In this document: positions 1 through 7,069 of the stretch, one piece after another
Numbering within the stretch: position 1 is the stretch's first letter
Layout of the letters: the number at the start of each line of letters is the position of its first letter
Source: Chitinispirillaceae bacterium
GTDB taxonomy: Bacteria > Fibrobacterota > Chitinivibrionia > Chitinivibrionales > Chitinispirillaceae
Assembly: GCA_016926315.1 (NCBI GenBank)
Contig: JAFGOU010000138.1
Coordinates: forward strand, 1-10,503
Reading direction: 5' to 3'
DNA: 10,503 nucleotides
Position numbers and translations under genes: made by a program
Notes under the pieces: generated by a model
What the model was told of the DNA's origin: nothing
The model's input: only the letters and a program-made list of their open reading frames with translations
The model's database searches: none

Positions 1-19
1 CCGTCAAAGAAGGACGCCA

Positions 20-1486
20 ATGAGTTTCAGTCGCCGTGAGTTTTTAAAGAGGAGCGGTGCGGGCGCCGCGCTACTGGCGGCAGGGTCGGGAATGCTGAAA
101 AGCAGCGCCTTTGCCATGAACCCGGTAAAGTTCCAAGCGACGAGCGATGTATCATTCGTCGGGTCCTCGTCATCCGGAAGCCGGCGGCAGATGATCGCCG
201 ATGTGCTTGAGCCGTGGCGCGCGACGGTCGCCGCCGGGATCACGGGCAAGACCATTCTCATAAAGCCGAACCTCGTCTTTACCGGCGTGCTGTGCGCCAC
301 CCATGTGGACGCGGTCCGCGGCCTTCTCGATTTTCTGCGGTCCATCACCAGTGCGCCTATCATCATCGGCGAATGCTCGGCCTACAGCCCCCTTTCGACC
401 CTGTACGCCAATGACGGCTACAATGCCCTGACCACGGAATACACCGGCGTCTCCCTTATGGACCTGAACAATACGGGCAGCATGCCGTCGGTCAACCGCC
501 ATATATGGAACACGGACTTTACAACCACCACGTCCATCGCGGTCACCTCGGCTTTTTTCAGTCCGAATTATTATGTCATCGACATCTGCCGGCCCAAAAC
601 GCACAACTGCATGGTGATGACCGGCGTCAACAAGAACATCCTCATGGCCGCGCCGCTCACGTCCATCAAACAGCAGATGCACGGCGCGATCGGGTGGTTC
701 AACGGCCAGCACACGGACGAGGACGAATGCCTCTCGTGGAACATGTACCAGCTGGGCAATCTCATGTACACCGGGGGCACGCCCGCGCTTTCGGTCCTTG
801 ACGCGTGGGAGGGGATGGAGGGCGAAGGCCCGGTGTCCGGCACGAGCGTCATGCAGTACTGCGCCGTTGCGGGCATCGACCCTCTTGCCGTGGACCGGCT
901 CTGCGCAAAACTCATGGGCTTCTCGGACACGGCAGTCGACCCGCCGGACAAGGCCACGCCGAGCTACACCGACCCGCGGGTGCTCGTATGGCTTTCCAAT
1001 GCCGGCTACGGCAATTACGACCTGGGCAGGATAAACTTTATTCTCGGCTCTTTGTCCAGCCTTGAAACCTATGTCAAAAGTTATGTGTTAAATAGGAATT
1101 ATACCGGTGATCCTTCATACGAGACCCTGTGGCAGGGATCCAGCAGTCCGCCGTCCACGATCCTGGATTCGGAGACCGGGGTGAAGGGGTCGCATTACCT
1201 TGACCCGAAACCGTTCCTGATGCCGCAGGCGCGCGGAACGATATCCGGCGGCAGGGTGACGTTCGATTTCAGCCTGCCAATCGATTTCCCGGTCAGGCTC
1301 GGTATTTTCAATCTCAAGGGCGCAAAGGTACGCCGGCTCGGCGGAGAACACCTTGCTGCCGGAAGGTATACCAGGGTCTGGGACTGCTGCGACGACCATG
1401 GCTCGCGGGTCCCTGCCGGGCGCTATATTGTTAAACTCGAATTCGGTTCGCGCTCAATGTGCGACGCAGTCTCCCTGGCGCACTAG
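20..1486 (+). CDS. Tat-exported DUF362 protein with C-terminal FlgD-like Ig domain
   Basis: This 488-residue protein is probably exported folded and acts outside the cytoplasm; the biochemical activity of DUF362 proteins of this kind is not established. Residues 4-10 read SRREFLK, a twin-arginine motif, followed by an Ala/Gly-rich hydrophobic stretch to about residue 32. DUF362 hallmarks follow in order: KPNLV at 82-86, a Thr-His pair at 94-95, PKTH at 192-195, GVNKN at 202-206, DAWEGMEGEGP at 261-271 and DPLAVD at 287-292. Residues about 411-476 resemble the FlgD-like Ig domain that often forms the C-terminal module of secreted proteins (GIFNLKGAKVRRL, then a VPAGRYIVKLEF ending). AAGGA at 10-14 lies 5 bases before the ATG, which supports this start. 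The next gene begins 26 bases downstream, so this is the first visible gene of an operon; any promoter lies outside the window. I see no Cys cluster for an iron-sulfur centre. The family call is strong, the role unknown. Confidence 0.85.
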   Translation: MSFSRREFLKRSGAGAALLAAGSGMLKSSAFAMNPVKFQATSDVSFVGSSSSGSRRQMIADVLEPWRATVAAGITGKTILIKPNLVFTGVLCATHVDAVRGLLDFLRSITSAPIIIGECSAYSPLSTLYANDGYNALTTEYTGVSLMDLNNTGSMPSVNRHIWNTDFTTTTSIAVTSAFFSPNYYVIDICRPKTHNCMVMTGVNKNILMAAPLTSIKQQMHGAIGWFNGQHTDEDECLSWNMYQLGNLMYTGGTPALSVLDAWEGMEGEGPVSGTSVMQYCAVAGIDPLAVDRLCAKLMGFSDTAVDPPDKATPSYTDPRVLVWLSNAGYGNYDLGRINFILGSLSSLETYVKSYVLNRNYTGDPSYETLWQGSSSPPSTILDSETGVKGSHYLDPKPFLMPQARGTISGGRVTFDFSLPIDFPVRLGIFNLKGAKVRRLGGEHLAAGRYTRVWDCCDDHGSRVPAGRYIVKLEFGSRSMCDAVSLAH

Positions 1487-1512
1487 CGGGCCGCAGGATT
1501 GCTGAGGATGGT

Positions 1513-2742
1513 ATGACCATTGCCGTCATTAAAAAAACCGCAGGGTTCTGTCTCCCGGCCGTTTTCGCAATTGTAAACTCTGCGTGGGGCCAGTACGGCA
1601 TTGTCAATCTGCCGGACTGGCTCGCCGATGCGGGAGTTCAGGTCCTCAAGACGACCACCTCGACCCAACGGTTCACTCAATGGTGCGAAGGGCCGGTTGT
1701 CGCGCAGAACGGCGACCTTTTCTTTTCTGAACAGAACACCGGCGTGATCTGGAAAGTCACTCCTGCCGGGACATTGACGTCGCTCATCGATATCGGGAGT
1801 TACAGCAACGGCCTTGATTTCAACCCGGTAACCGGGCGCCTGACCGTGTGTGAACGGGCCCGGATCACCGAACGCGATACCGTAACGGGCGCGGTGCTTA
1901 AAGTCATCACCAGCGACGGCTCCGGCGCATGGACCGGGGGCGGCTCCGGAGGATCGAACGACCTGTCGTTCGCCGCGAACGGCGACCTGTTCTTCACCAG
2001 CTGGAACTATCATGTCTATTTCCATTCAAACGACAGCTCGGTCAACCAAGACTGGAATTTTCCGTCCTCCTACGGGACCTGCCAGTGGAACGGCATAGAA
2101 TACATTGAGGAAAAAAACCTCGTTTACGTCTGTCAATACGGCAGAAACCGGGTGGTCGCCTTCAACGTCAATCCCGCAACGCACCTGATTGATACGAGCA
2201 CGCTGCATCAGTTCGGGCCCACGATCTATTCGCCCGACGGGATCACGGTCGACTCGAACTATAATGTATACGTCTGCAATAACAGCACCCTGGGCTCTTA
2301 TCCGAATTCCGTCGTCGTGCTGGACTCTTTTGGCACGGTCCTCGGCTCGATACGAATGACCCAGTCGACCTCGTCCGCGGCCGTGAACTGCGTTTTCGGC
2401 ACTTCGATGTTCGGCGGCGGGCCCAATCCGCATACGCTCTATATCACCGGGGACAGCGGTGCGTTCAAGGTGCAGCTCAAGGTTGCCGGAAGGGTGCGGC
2501 CGACGGCGACGGCAGTAAAACAGGCGCCGGGGGCATTTGCTCTTGTCAACGCCGCGCGCCCGCACGCCTCCGCTGCGCTCCGGCTTTTCCTCGGCGCCGG
2601 CGTTCCCGCTTCCGGCAGGCAGTTTACTAATAACTATACGGCGAATTCCGTTATGTATGATCTGCTCGGCAGGAATGCGGGCGCGGCCGGCGCCGACTAT
2701 TCGCCGCCGGCCGCTGCGGCATATATACTGCAGACGCCATGA
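1513..2742 (+). CDS. Secreted SMP-30/gluconolactonase-like beta-propeller protein
   Basis: I chose the ATG at 1513 over an in-frame ATG at 1459, which lies inside the previous gene. The 1513 start gives a clean signal peptide (KK, then a hydrophobic stretch, probable cleavage after SAWG/Q near residue 26) and has GAGGA 4 bases upstream. The 409-residue product has SMP-30 blade signatures: EGPVVAQNGDLFFSE (59-73), SNGLDFNP (98-105), SNDLSFAANGDLFFT (148-162), WNGIEY (192-197), SPDGITVD (240-247) and TLYITGD (308-314). Glu59, Asn149, Asn193 and Asp242 sit where this family places its divalent-metal and active-site residues. A lactonase-like hydrolase or a sugar/lactone-binding protein is therefore plausible, but the substrate is unknown. 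Residues 330-409 are low-complexity, Ala/Pro-rich, and end in YDLLGR...AAAYIL, which resembles a degenerate type-IX-style sorting tail. The stop codon overlaps the pntAA start in ATGA, indicating translational coupling. Confidence 0.8.
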   Translation: MTIAVIKKTAGFCLPAVFAIVNSAWGQYGIVNLPDWLADAGVQVLKTTTSTQRFTQWCEGPVVAQNGDLFFSEQNTGVIWKVTPAGTLTSLIDIGSYSNGLDFNPVTGRLTVCERARITERDTVTGAVLKVITSDGSGAWTGGGSGGSNDLSFAANGDLFFTSWNYHVYFHSNDSSVNQDWNFPSSYGTCQWNGIEYIEEKNLVYVCQYGRNRVVAFNVNPATHLIDTSTLHQFGPTIYSPDGITVDSNYNVYVCNNSTLGSYPNSVVVLDSFGTVLGSIRMTQSTSSAAVNCVFGTSMFGGGPNPHTLYITGDSGAFKVQLKVAGRVRPTATAVKQAPGAFALVNAARPHASAALRLFLGAGVPASGRQFTNNYTANSVMYDLLGRNAGAAGADYSPPAAAAYILQTP

Positions 2743-3869
2743 TCGCGGGAATACTTAAAGAACCCGCGCCCGAAAACAGGGTGGCCATGCTTCCCGGCGA
2801 GGCCGCGCTCCTTAAAAACAGGCGCGTCGACGTTCTTGTCGAGAACAACGCCGGCGAAAAAGCCTTTGCACCTGACCGCGACTATCAAGAGGCCGGCGCC
2901 CGTGTTGTTCCCCGGGACGCAATCGCGGCAAAGGCGGAACTGCTGCTCTCGGTCAATCCCGTCGCCGACAACGATTTGAAATTCCTCCATGAAAGACAGA
3001 CGCTCTGCTCGATTGTCAATCCCGCGGAGAATCGCGCCTGGCTCGAAACGGCCAGGACGACGGGCCTTACCGTGCTGGCGCTCGATCTCGTTCCCCGGAC
3101 CAGCAGGGCGCAGTCCATGGATATCCTTTCGTCAATGGCCACCGTCGCCGGCTACAAGGCCGTCCTCCATGCCGCCTCGCTGGCGCCGCGTTTTTTCCCC
3201 CTGTTCATGTCGGCCGCAGGCACCATCAAGCCCGCCCGGGTGCTGATACTCGGCGCCGGCGTCGCCGGCCTGCAGGCCGTTGCCGTTGCCCGGAAGCTCG
3301 GAGCCGTCGTCGAGGTGTTCGACGTGCGGTCTGCGGTAAAAGAAGAGGTCAAGAGCCTCGGCGGCAGATTTATCGAAGTGGAGGGCGCCCGGGAAGACGC
3401 GGCGGCCGGCGGTTATGCCGTTGAACAGACCGGCGAATTCAAGAAGAAACAGCAGGAATTGATACAGCAGCGGGCGCTTGCGGCCGATGTCGTCATCGCG
3501 ACGGCGCAGATACCCGGCAGAAGGGCCCCGGTGCTCCTTCTCAGGGAGACCGTCGAAGCCATGAAACCGGGTTCAATCATCGTAGACCTCGCGGCCTCGA
3601 CCGGAGGGAATGTTGAAGGTACCCGTCATGGTGAAACCATGGTCATTCATGGCGTCACGATCATCGGGAAATCGGACTACCCGTCGGACATGCCGGTCGA
3701 TGCCAGCAAAATGTTCGGAAGAAATATTCTTAACCTGTTGACAATAATGATCGATAAGCAGGGCAACCTTGTTCTTAACATGCAGGACGACATCGTCATG
3801 GGCACGACCGCGGTCCATAACAAAGAATATGTCAGCCCGCGGGTGAAGCAGATGCTCGCAATCAAATAG
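2739..3869 (+). CDS. pntAA: NAD(P) transhydrogenase subunit alpha part 1 (domain I, NAD(H)-binding)
   Basis: This is the soluble NAD(H)-binding domain I of proton-translocating transhydrogenase, which passes hydride between NAD(H) here and NADP(H) on PntB. At 376 residues it matches the split-alpha form, in which domain I and the alpha membrane segment are separate genes. The N-terminal part has KEPAPENRVAMLPG (7-20), and the family signature PRTSRAQSMDILSSMATVAG lies at 119-138. The Rossmann loop GAGVAGLQA is at 172-180, with the acidic residue at the end of the second strand (VFDVR, Asp195). KKKQQE (235-240), ATAQIPGRRAP (254-264), GSIIVDLA (278-285) and GGN (289-291) follow. The start ATG overlaps the TGA of the upstream propeller gene and has no good Shine-Dalgarno of its own, so re-initiation after the upstream gene is likely. 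The related alanine dehydrogenase is less likely because pntAB and pntB follow directly. Confidence 0.95.
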   Translation: MIAGILKEPAPENRVAMLPGEAALLKNRRVDVLVENNAGEKAFAPDRDYQEAGARVVPRDAIAAKAELLLSVNPVADNDLKFLHERQTLCSIVNPAENRAWLETARTTGLTVLALDLVPRTSRAQSMDILSSMATVAGYKAVLHAASLAPRFFPLFMSAAGTIKPARVLILGAGVAGLQAVAVARKLGAVVEVFDVRSAVKEEVKSLGGRFIEVEGAREDAAAGGYAVEQTGEFKKKQQELIQQRALAADVVIATAQIPGRRAPVLLLRETVEAMKPGSIIVDLAASTGGNVEGTRHGETMVIHGVTIIGKSDYPSDMPVDASKMFGRNILNLLTIMIDKQGNLVLNMQDDIVMGTTAVHNKEYVSPRVKQMLAIK

Positions 3870-3877
3870 GATAATCC

Positions 3878-4180
3878 ATGGAAAACATGCTGGATCTTTT
3901 CCTGCAGCACCGGGAAGCGCTGTTCATTGTCATCCTCTCGATATTTCTCGGCATCGAAGTAATAAGCCATGTCCCGGCCGTTCTCCATACCCCCCTCATG
4001 TCAGGGGCCAATGCGATCCACGGCGTGGTGATCGTCGGCGCCATCATCGTGATGGGCCATGCGGACAGTGCCGGATCAATGATCCTGGGATTTCTCGCCG
4101 TGGTCCTCGGCACGCTGAATGTCGTCGGCGGCTTCGTGGTCACCGACCGGATGCTTGAAATGTTCAAAAAAAAGAAGTAG
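3878..4180 (+). CDS. pntAB: NAD(P) transhydrogenase subunit alpha part 2 (membrane domain)
   Basis: This 100-residue membrane protein is the alpha-side part of transhydrogenase domain II, which forms the proton path together with PntB. Three hydrophobic segments are visible (about 14-34, 46-60 and 66-88). The conserved stretch VPAVLHTPLMSGANAIHG (32-49) and the closing NVVGGFVVTDRMLEMF (81-96) with a KKKK end are diagnostic of the family. The gene starts 8 bases after the pntAA stop with AGGAT just upstream, and pntB follows 27 bases after its stop. Length and gene order agree with split PntA in many bacteria, and nothing appears broken. Confidence 0.95.
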   Translation: MENMLDLFLQHREALFIVILSIFLGIEVISHVPAVLHTPLMSGANAIHGVVIVGAIIVMGHADSAGSMILGFLAVVLGTLNVVGGFVVTDRMLEMFKKKK

Positions 4181-4207
4181 TCAACCGTCAATGAAACCAA
4201 GAGCCTC

Positions 4208-5647
4208 ATGATGAACGCCGCCGGTCAATTCCACGGTGGTATTTCGGTCCTCGAACTGACCTATGTCGCGGCGTCGGTGCTTTTTATCATCGGATTGAAG
4301 ATGCTGAGCCATCCGCTCACCGCCCGAAGGGGTAATCTCCTGGCGGCCTCCGGCATGGGCTTTGCGATCATAGCGACGATCCTCTTTCATGAAAAAGACG
4401 GGGCGCCGATAGGAAATATTCCCCTGATACTGGGAGCTATCGCGACAGGCACGGCCATAGGGCTCGTCATCGCCAGAAAAGTCAGAATGACCGCGATGCC
4501 CCAGCTGGTCTCCTTTTTCAACGGCATGGGGGGCGCGGCAGCGGCCCTGATATCCCTGATGGAGTTCCCGCGCGTGAGCCCGGAGCTCATCGCGGAGCAC
4601 GGCATGGCCAACGGCAATGTTCTGGCGATCCTCCTGGGGCTTGCGATCGGGACCATATCGTGGGCCGGAAGCATGATCGCGTTCGGCAAGCTTGACGGAT
4701 GGATCGGCGATCTCAGGGTAAAAGCCATGAAATACGTCAACCTCGCCGTTCTGGCGGTTCTCATCGGTTTCATCGTGTATATAATGACCCGCACGGTCCG
4801 GGCAAGCGCGGAACTGACGCCGCTTGTGTATATCATGTTTGCCGCCGCCGCGGTGTACGGGGTTCTGTTTGTCATGCCGATCGGCGGCGCCGATATGCCG
4901 GTCGTCATATCGCTCCTCAATTCCTTCACCGGGGTCGCCGCTGCCATGGGCGGGTTCCTGTATGACAACCAGGCAATGCTTACCGGAGGGATCCTGGTCG
5001 GTTCCGCGGGCACCATCCTTACCGTGCTCATGTGCAGGGCGATGAACCGATCGCTGCTTAAGGTGATCGTCGGCGTTTTCGGCGGAGGGGGCGCATCAGC
5101 GGCGGCGGCCGGAGGTTCCATCAAAGAGATTTCCCTTTCCGACGCGGCCGTGCTGCTCGGTTATTCAAAAAAGGTGGTCATCGTCCCGGGGTACGGGCTC
5201 GCCGTCGCGCAGGCCCAGCACCTGTGTCATGAACTCGACCGGCTGCTGGAGGAAAAAGGCGTGGAGGTGAGATATGCGATCCATCCGGTTGCCGGACGCA
5301 TGCCGGGGCACATGAACGTCCTGCTGGCCGAGGCCGATGTCCCCTATGAACAGCTGGTCGAAAGCGACGCAATCAACCCCGACCTCCCGGACACGGACGT
5401 CCTGGTCGTGATCGGGGCCAACGACGTCGTCAACCCCGCCGCCGAAGACGATCCGTCAAGCCCCATCTACGGCATGCCGGTAGTAAAGGCCCGCGACGCT
5501 AAAAACATCATCGTGATGAAACGGGGCATGGGCAGGGGTTATGCGGCCATCGAAAACCTCCTGTTCTTTAATGACAAGACGCGGATGCTCTTCGGCGACG
5601 CCAAAGCCACCCTCCAGAAACTGGTCAACGAGGTCAAAAACCTGTGA
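4208..5647 (+). CDS. pntB: NAD(P) transhydrogenase subunit beta (membrane domain plus NADP(H)-binding domain III)
   Basis: This 479-residue subunit completes the transhydrogenase that uses the proton gradient to make NADPH from NADH. Residues about 15-295 are a multi-span membrane region containing MPQLVSFFNGMGGAAAALIS (97-116), GADMPVVISLLNSFTG (227-242) and CRAMNRSL (276-283). Domain III (about 318-479) carries GYGLAVAQAQ (328-337), HPVAGRMPGHMNVLLAEA (359-376), VIGANDVVNPAA (401-412) and MLFGDAK (460-466). The NADPH loop reads MKRGMGRGYAAIEN (437-450). The Lys-Arg pair that contacts the NADPH 2'-phosphate is kept, but the usual Ser after it is Gly440. The start is the first of two adjacent ATGs (4208 and 4211), and either could be used. 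The upstream Shine-Dalgarno is weak (AAGAG), so coupling to pntAB is likely. Confidence 0.95.
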   Translation: MMNAAGQFHGGISVLELTYVAASVLFIIGLKMLSHPLTARRGNLLAASGMGFAIIATILFHEKDGAPIGNIPLILGAIATGTAIGLVIARKVRMTAMPQLVSFFNGMGGAAAALISLMEFPRVSPELIAEHGMANGNVLAILLGLAIGTISWAGSMIAFGKLDGWIGDLRVKAMKYVNLAVLAVLIGFIVYIMTRTVRASAELTPLVYIMFAAAAVYGVLFVMPIGGADMPVVISLLNSFTGVAAAMGGFLYDNQAMLTGGILVGSAGTILTVLMCRAMNRSLLKVIVGVFGGGGASAAAAGGSIKEISLSDAAVLLGYSKKVVIVPGYGLAVAQAQHLCHELDRLLEEKGVEVRYAIHPVAGRMPGHMNVLLAEADVPYEQLVESDAINPDLPDTDVLVVIGANDVVNPAAEDDPSSPIYGMPVVKARDAKNIIVMKRGMGRGYAAIENLLFFNDKTRMLFGDAKATLQKLVNEVKNL

Positions 5648-5693
5648 CCGGCAGGCGCGCCCCTTTCGGTCATGGGACGGCAAGCCCCGGGGC
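5645..5693 (+). terminator. Possible end-of-operon hairpins after pntB
   Basis: TGACCG (5645-5650, including the pntB stop) can pair with CGGTCA (5667-5672), and the loop contains the palindrome GGCGCGCC (5654-5661). A second 10-base palindrome, GCCCCGGGGC, lies at 5684-5693. No T-run follows either structure, so these are not canonical Rho-independent terminators. They may slow polymerase or stabilise the mRNA 3' end, or simply reflect GC-rich composition. Confidence 0.25.
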
Positions 5694-5709
5694 CCGCAAA
5701 AACCATTTG

Positions 5710-5738
5710 TTGGAATGTCGGCTGACATAAGTTAATTT
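5710..5738 (+). promoter_or_regulatory. Candidate promoter of the RNA-binding protein gene
   Basis: TTGGAA (5710-5715) is spaced 17 bases from TAATTT (5733-5738) in the only AT-rich patch of this intergenic region. It fits a sigma-70-type promoter with imperfect boxes. It would give a leader of roughly 70 bases containing the hairpin at 5760-5778. This rests on sequence resemblance only. Confidence 0.35.
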
Positions 5739-5759
5739 TATTGCCAGGAGAGACCGCCG

Positions 5760-5778
5760 GCCGCAAAACCTTTGCGGC
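5760..5778 (+). promoter_or_regulatory. Leader hairpin upstream of the RRM gene
   Basis: A perfect 8-bp stem (GCCGCAAA with TTTGCGGC) closes a 3-base loop. A run of five T (5788-5792) begins 10 bases after the stem, too far for a good terminator. The structure ends 38 bases before the ATG at 5817. It could be a 5' UTR stabiliser or regulatory hairpin, possibly recognised by the RRM protein itself, or a weak terminator for the upstream operon. Confidence 0.4.
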
Positions 5779-5805
5779 GGAGCAGGGTTTTTCAAACATC
5801 TTATT

Positions 5806-5811
5806 AAGGAG
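5806..5811 (+). promoter_or_regulatory. Strong ribosome binding site (AAGGAG) of the RRM gene
   Basis: AAGGAG lies 5 bases before the ATG at 5817. It is one of the two best Shine-Dalgarno matches in the window and fixes the start of the 108-residue RNA-binding protein. Confidence 0.8.
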
Positions 5812-5816
5812 CAGGA

Positions 5817-6143
5817 ATGGGCAAGAAGGTGTATGCAGGCAATCTGAGTTACGACATCGACGACAGCACACTTTCGGCGATGTTCGCGCCGTTCGGCACC
5901 GTGGTGTCGGCGCAGGTCATCATGGACCGCGACACGGGGCGTGCCAAGGGTTTCGGGTTTGTGGAGATGAGCACGGACGAGGAAGCCGCGGCCGCTATCG
6001 CAGGGCTGAACGGCAAGGAAGTCCAGGGTCGTGCGCTCAATGTCAATGAAGCGCGCCCGAAGACCGAACGCGGCGGCAGGGGCGGTTTCGGCGGCGGCGG
6101 CGGCGGCAGGGGTGGCTATGGCGGCGGCAGGGACCGGTGGTAG
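5817..6143 (+). CDS. Glycine-rich RRM RNA-binding protein
   Basis: This 108-residue protein is a single RNA recognition motif followed by a glycine/arginine-rich tail, the architecture of the small bacterial and cyanobacterial Rbp proteins. Such proteins bind single-stranded RNA in the cytoplasm and are often linked to cold or other stress. RNP2 is seen as VYAGNL (5-10) and RNP1 as KGFGFVEM (44-51), with the aromatic residues that stack on RNA present. The tail (about 85-106) is made of RGG, FGG and YGG-type units. The gene stands alone: it has its own candidate promoter and hairpin leader upstream and a strong terminator 45 bases downstream. The gene on its other side is convergent. The family call is certain; the RNA targets cannot be read from the sequence. 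Confidence 0.95.
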   Translation: MGKKVYAGNLSYDIDDSTLSAMFAPFGTVVSAQVIMDRDTGRAKGFGFVEMSTDEEAAAAIAGLNGKEVQGRALNVNEARPKTERGGRGGFGGGGGGRGGYGGGRDRW

Positions 6144-6188
6144 CCGGACAAAGCCGCTGAAAAGCGCGAAAATATCCGCACATAACAG

Positions 6189-6218
6189 AACGTCCCGCAT
6201 TGCTGCGGGACGTTTTTT
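6189..6218 (+). terminator. Rho-independent terminator of the RRM gene
   Basis: AACGTCCCGCA (6189-6199) pairs perfectly with TGCGGGACGTT (6204-6214) around a TTGC loop, an 11-bp stem running into six T (6213-6218). It ends the RRM transcript. On the - strand the same stem lies about 50 bases past the stop of the convergent gene and is followed by a poorer T-tract, so bidirectional use is possible but weaker. Confidence 0.92.
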
Positions 6219-6263
6219 ATTGACGCCGGCTGCCCGACCGGAAGGCCGCGCGCCTTACCGATG

Positions 6264-7067
6264 TCAATAACCCGGAACTTCCGTGACATCAAAACAGTAG
6301 CCGAACCGTTCGCCGCTGTTTAACTCTTTTATGTTAATGTCGTTGTAATGTCTGAGGTTTTTCCGGAAATTACTCTGCACCATGATTTTCCAGAACCGGT
6401 CTTTTACTCCATGCCTCGTGCTTATGTAATCCATTTCAGCCCGAGCGGCCTCTTTTCCGTTTTTCGCTCCGTAAATAATTATCGCGTTCTCCATTGACGA
6501 CCCGTCCCCGCCCCTGAACCGGACCCCGCTGATCTCCGTTACTTCCGCGGCCGGCGCCGGCTGATATGCCGGCAGGGTGTCTTTCTGCACCGGCTTCGGC
6601 GCCGGCGTCGCCGGCGCGCCGGTATCCTCCAGAAAAGCGGAATACAGTGACGTGTTGTCAAAAAAGTATGCTGTCTTGACGCCCGTTTTAAAGTCCTCTA
6701 TCTGATATTCGACGTAAATCCTGTCGTTCTTTTTTAAATTACTCTGCATGATCATTTTCCAGGACCGGTCCTTTTCTCCGTGCTTTCCGCTTATATGGCC
6801 GATTTCGGCCGCAACCGCTTCGATCTCGTTTTTCGCCCCGTCAATGATTATCGCGTTCTCCATCGACGACCCGTCACCGCCCCTGAACCGGACCCCGCTT
6901 TTGTCGTTTGTGTCCGGGGTGTTCTGATACTGCAGTATTGATTCTTTTTGCTGTTCCCGGGACGAATAGGTTACGAATCTCTCGGGAGAAGCGCAGGAAA
7001 AGGCCGCTATCACGGCGCAGGACAGCATGAATTTTTTCATGATTGTTTTTCGTTTCAACCGCCGCAT
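6264..7067 (-). CDS. Probable lipoprotein with a tandemly duplicated domain of unknown function
   Basis: The start at 7067 gives 267 residues. It has GGAGGAG ahead of the ATG and lies 2 bases after the stop of the upstream gene. An internal ATG at 7040 (Met10) also gives a good signal sequence but a weak ribosome site. The N-terminus has basic residues, a hydrophobic stretch and AFSC (22-25), a non-canonical lipobox, so Cys25 may be lipidated. The mature part consists of two copies of one domain (57-141 and 180-264), offset by exactly 123 residues and joined by a Pro/Ala-rich linker (about 148-176). Each copy starts SGVRFRGGDGSSMENAIII and ends with an aromatic/FD motif (YFFDNT in the first, YCFDVT in the second). 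I recognise the GDGSS-ENAIII...FD pattern as resembling a small uncharacterised bacterial domain but cannot name its function. It is the second gene of a two-gene unit with the surface protein upstream. Confidence 0.8.
   Translation of the reverse strand: MRRLKRKTIMKKFMLSCAVIAAFSCASPERFVTYSSREQQKESILQYQNTPDTNDKSGVRFRGGDGSSMENAIIIDGAKNEIEAVAAEIGHISGKHGEKDRSWKMIMQSNLKKNDRIYVEYQIEDFKTGVKTAYFFDNTSLYSAFLEDTGAPATPAPKPVQKDTLPAYQPAPAAEVTEISGVRFRGGDGSSMENAIIIYGAKNGKEAARAEMDYISTRHGVKDRFWKIMVQSNFRKNLRHYNDINIKELNSGERFGYCFDVTEVPGY
6276..6899 (-). repeat. Two in-frame tandem copies inside the lipoprotein gene (369-base period)
   Basis: Copy 1 (6645-6899) and copy 2 (6276-6530) align with a constant offset of 369 bases. 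The best-kept block, 6847-6899 against 6478-6530, differs at only 2 of 53 positions. Flanking parts are more diverged but stay in register, for example the segments beginning at 6748 and 6379. This points to duplication of a whole domain within the gene, with strong constraint or recent gene conversion at the GDGSSMEN-encoding end. Confidence 0.9.
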
Positions 7068-7069
7068 CG

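Noticed and set aside
170..712. Long open frame opposite the DUF362 gene (- strand)
   Set aside because: It is a shadow of the real gene in GC-rich DNA: Arg/Asp/Gly-rich, no ribosome site and no recognisable motif.
1459..1512. Upstream start for the propeller protein
   Set aside because: It would overlap the DUF362 gene and place 18 residues ahead of an otherwise good signal peptide. The ATG at 1513 has its own GAGGA.
2739..3869. Alanine dehydrogenase instead of PntAA
   Set aside because: The two share a fold, but the PRTSRAQSMDILSSMATVAG signature and the directly following pntAB and pntB identify the transhydrogenase.
4387..5124. 245-codon open frame opposite pntB
   Set aside because: It is antisense to the highly conserved membrane region of PntB; its Pro/Ala/Thr/Met-rich content follows from the opposite strand's codons.
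3251..6615. An identical 19-base GC string at 3251-3269 and 6597-6615
   Set aside because: It is built from GCC/GGC units, lies in unrelated reading frames (the pntAA Rossmann loop and the Pro/Ala linker of the lipoprotein), and similar GGCGCCGGC strings occur elsewhere in the window. Composition explains it.
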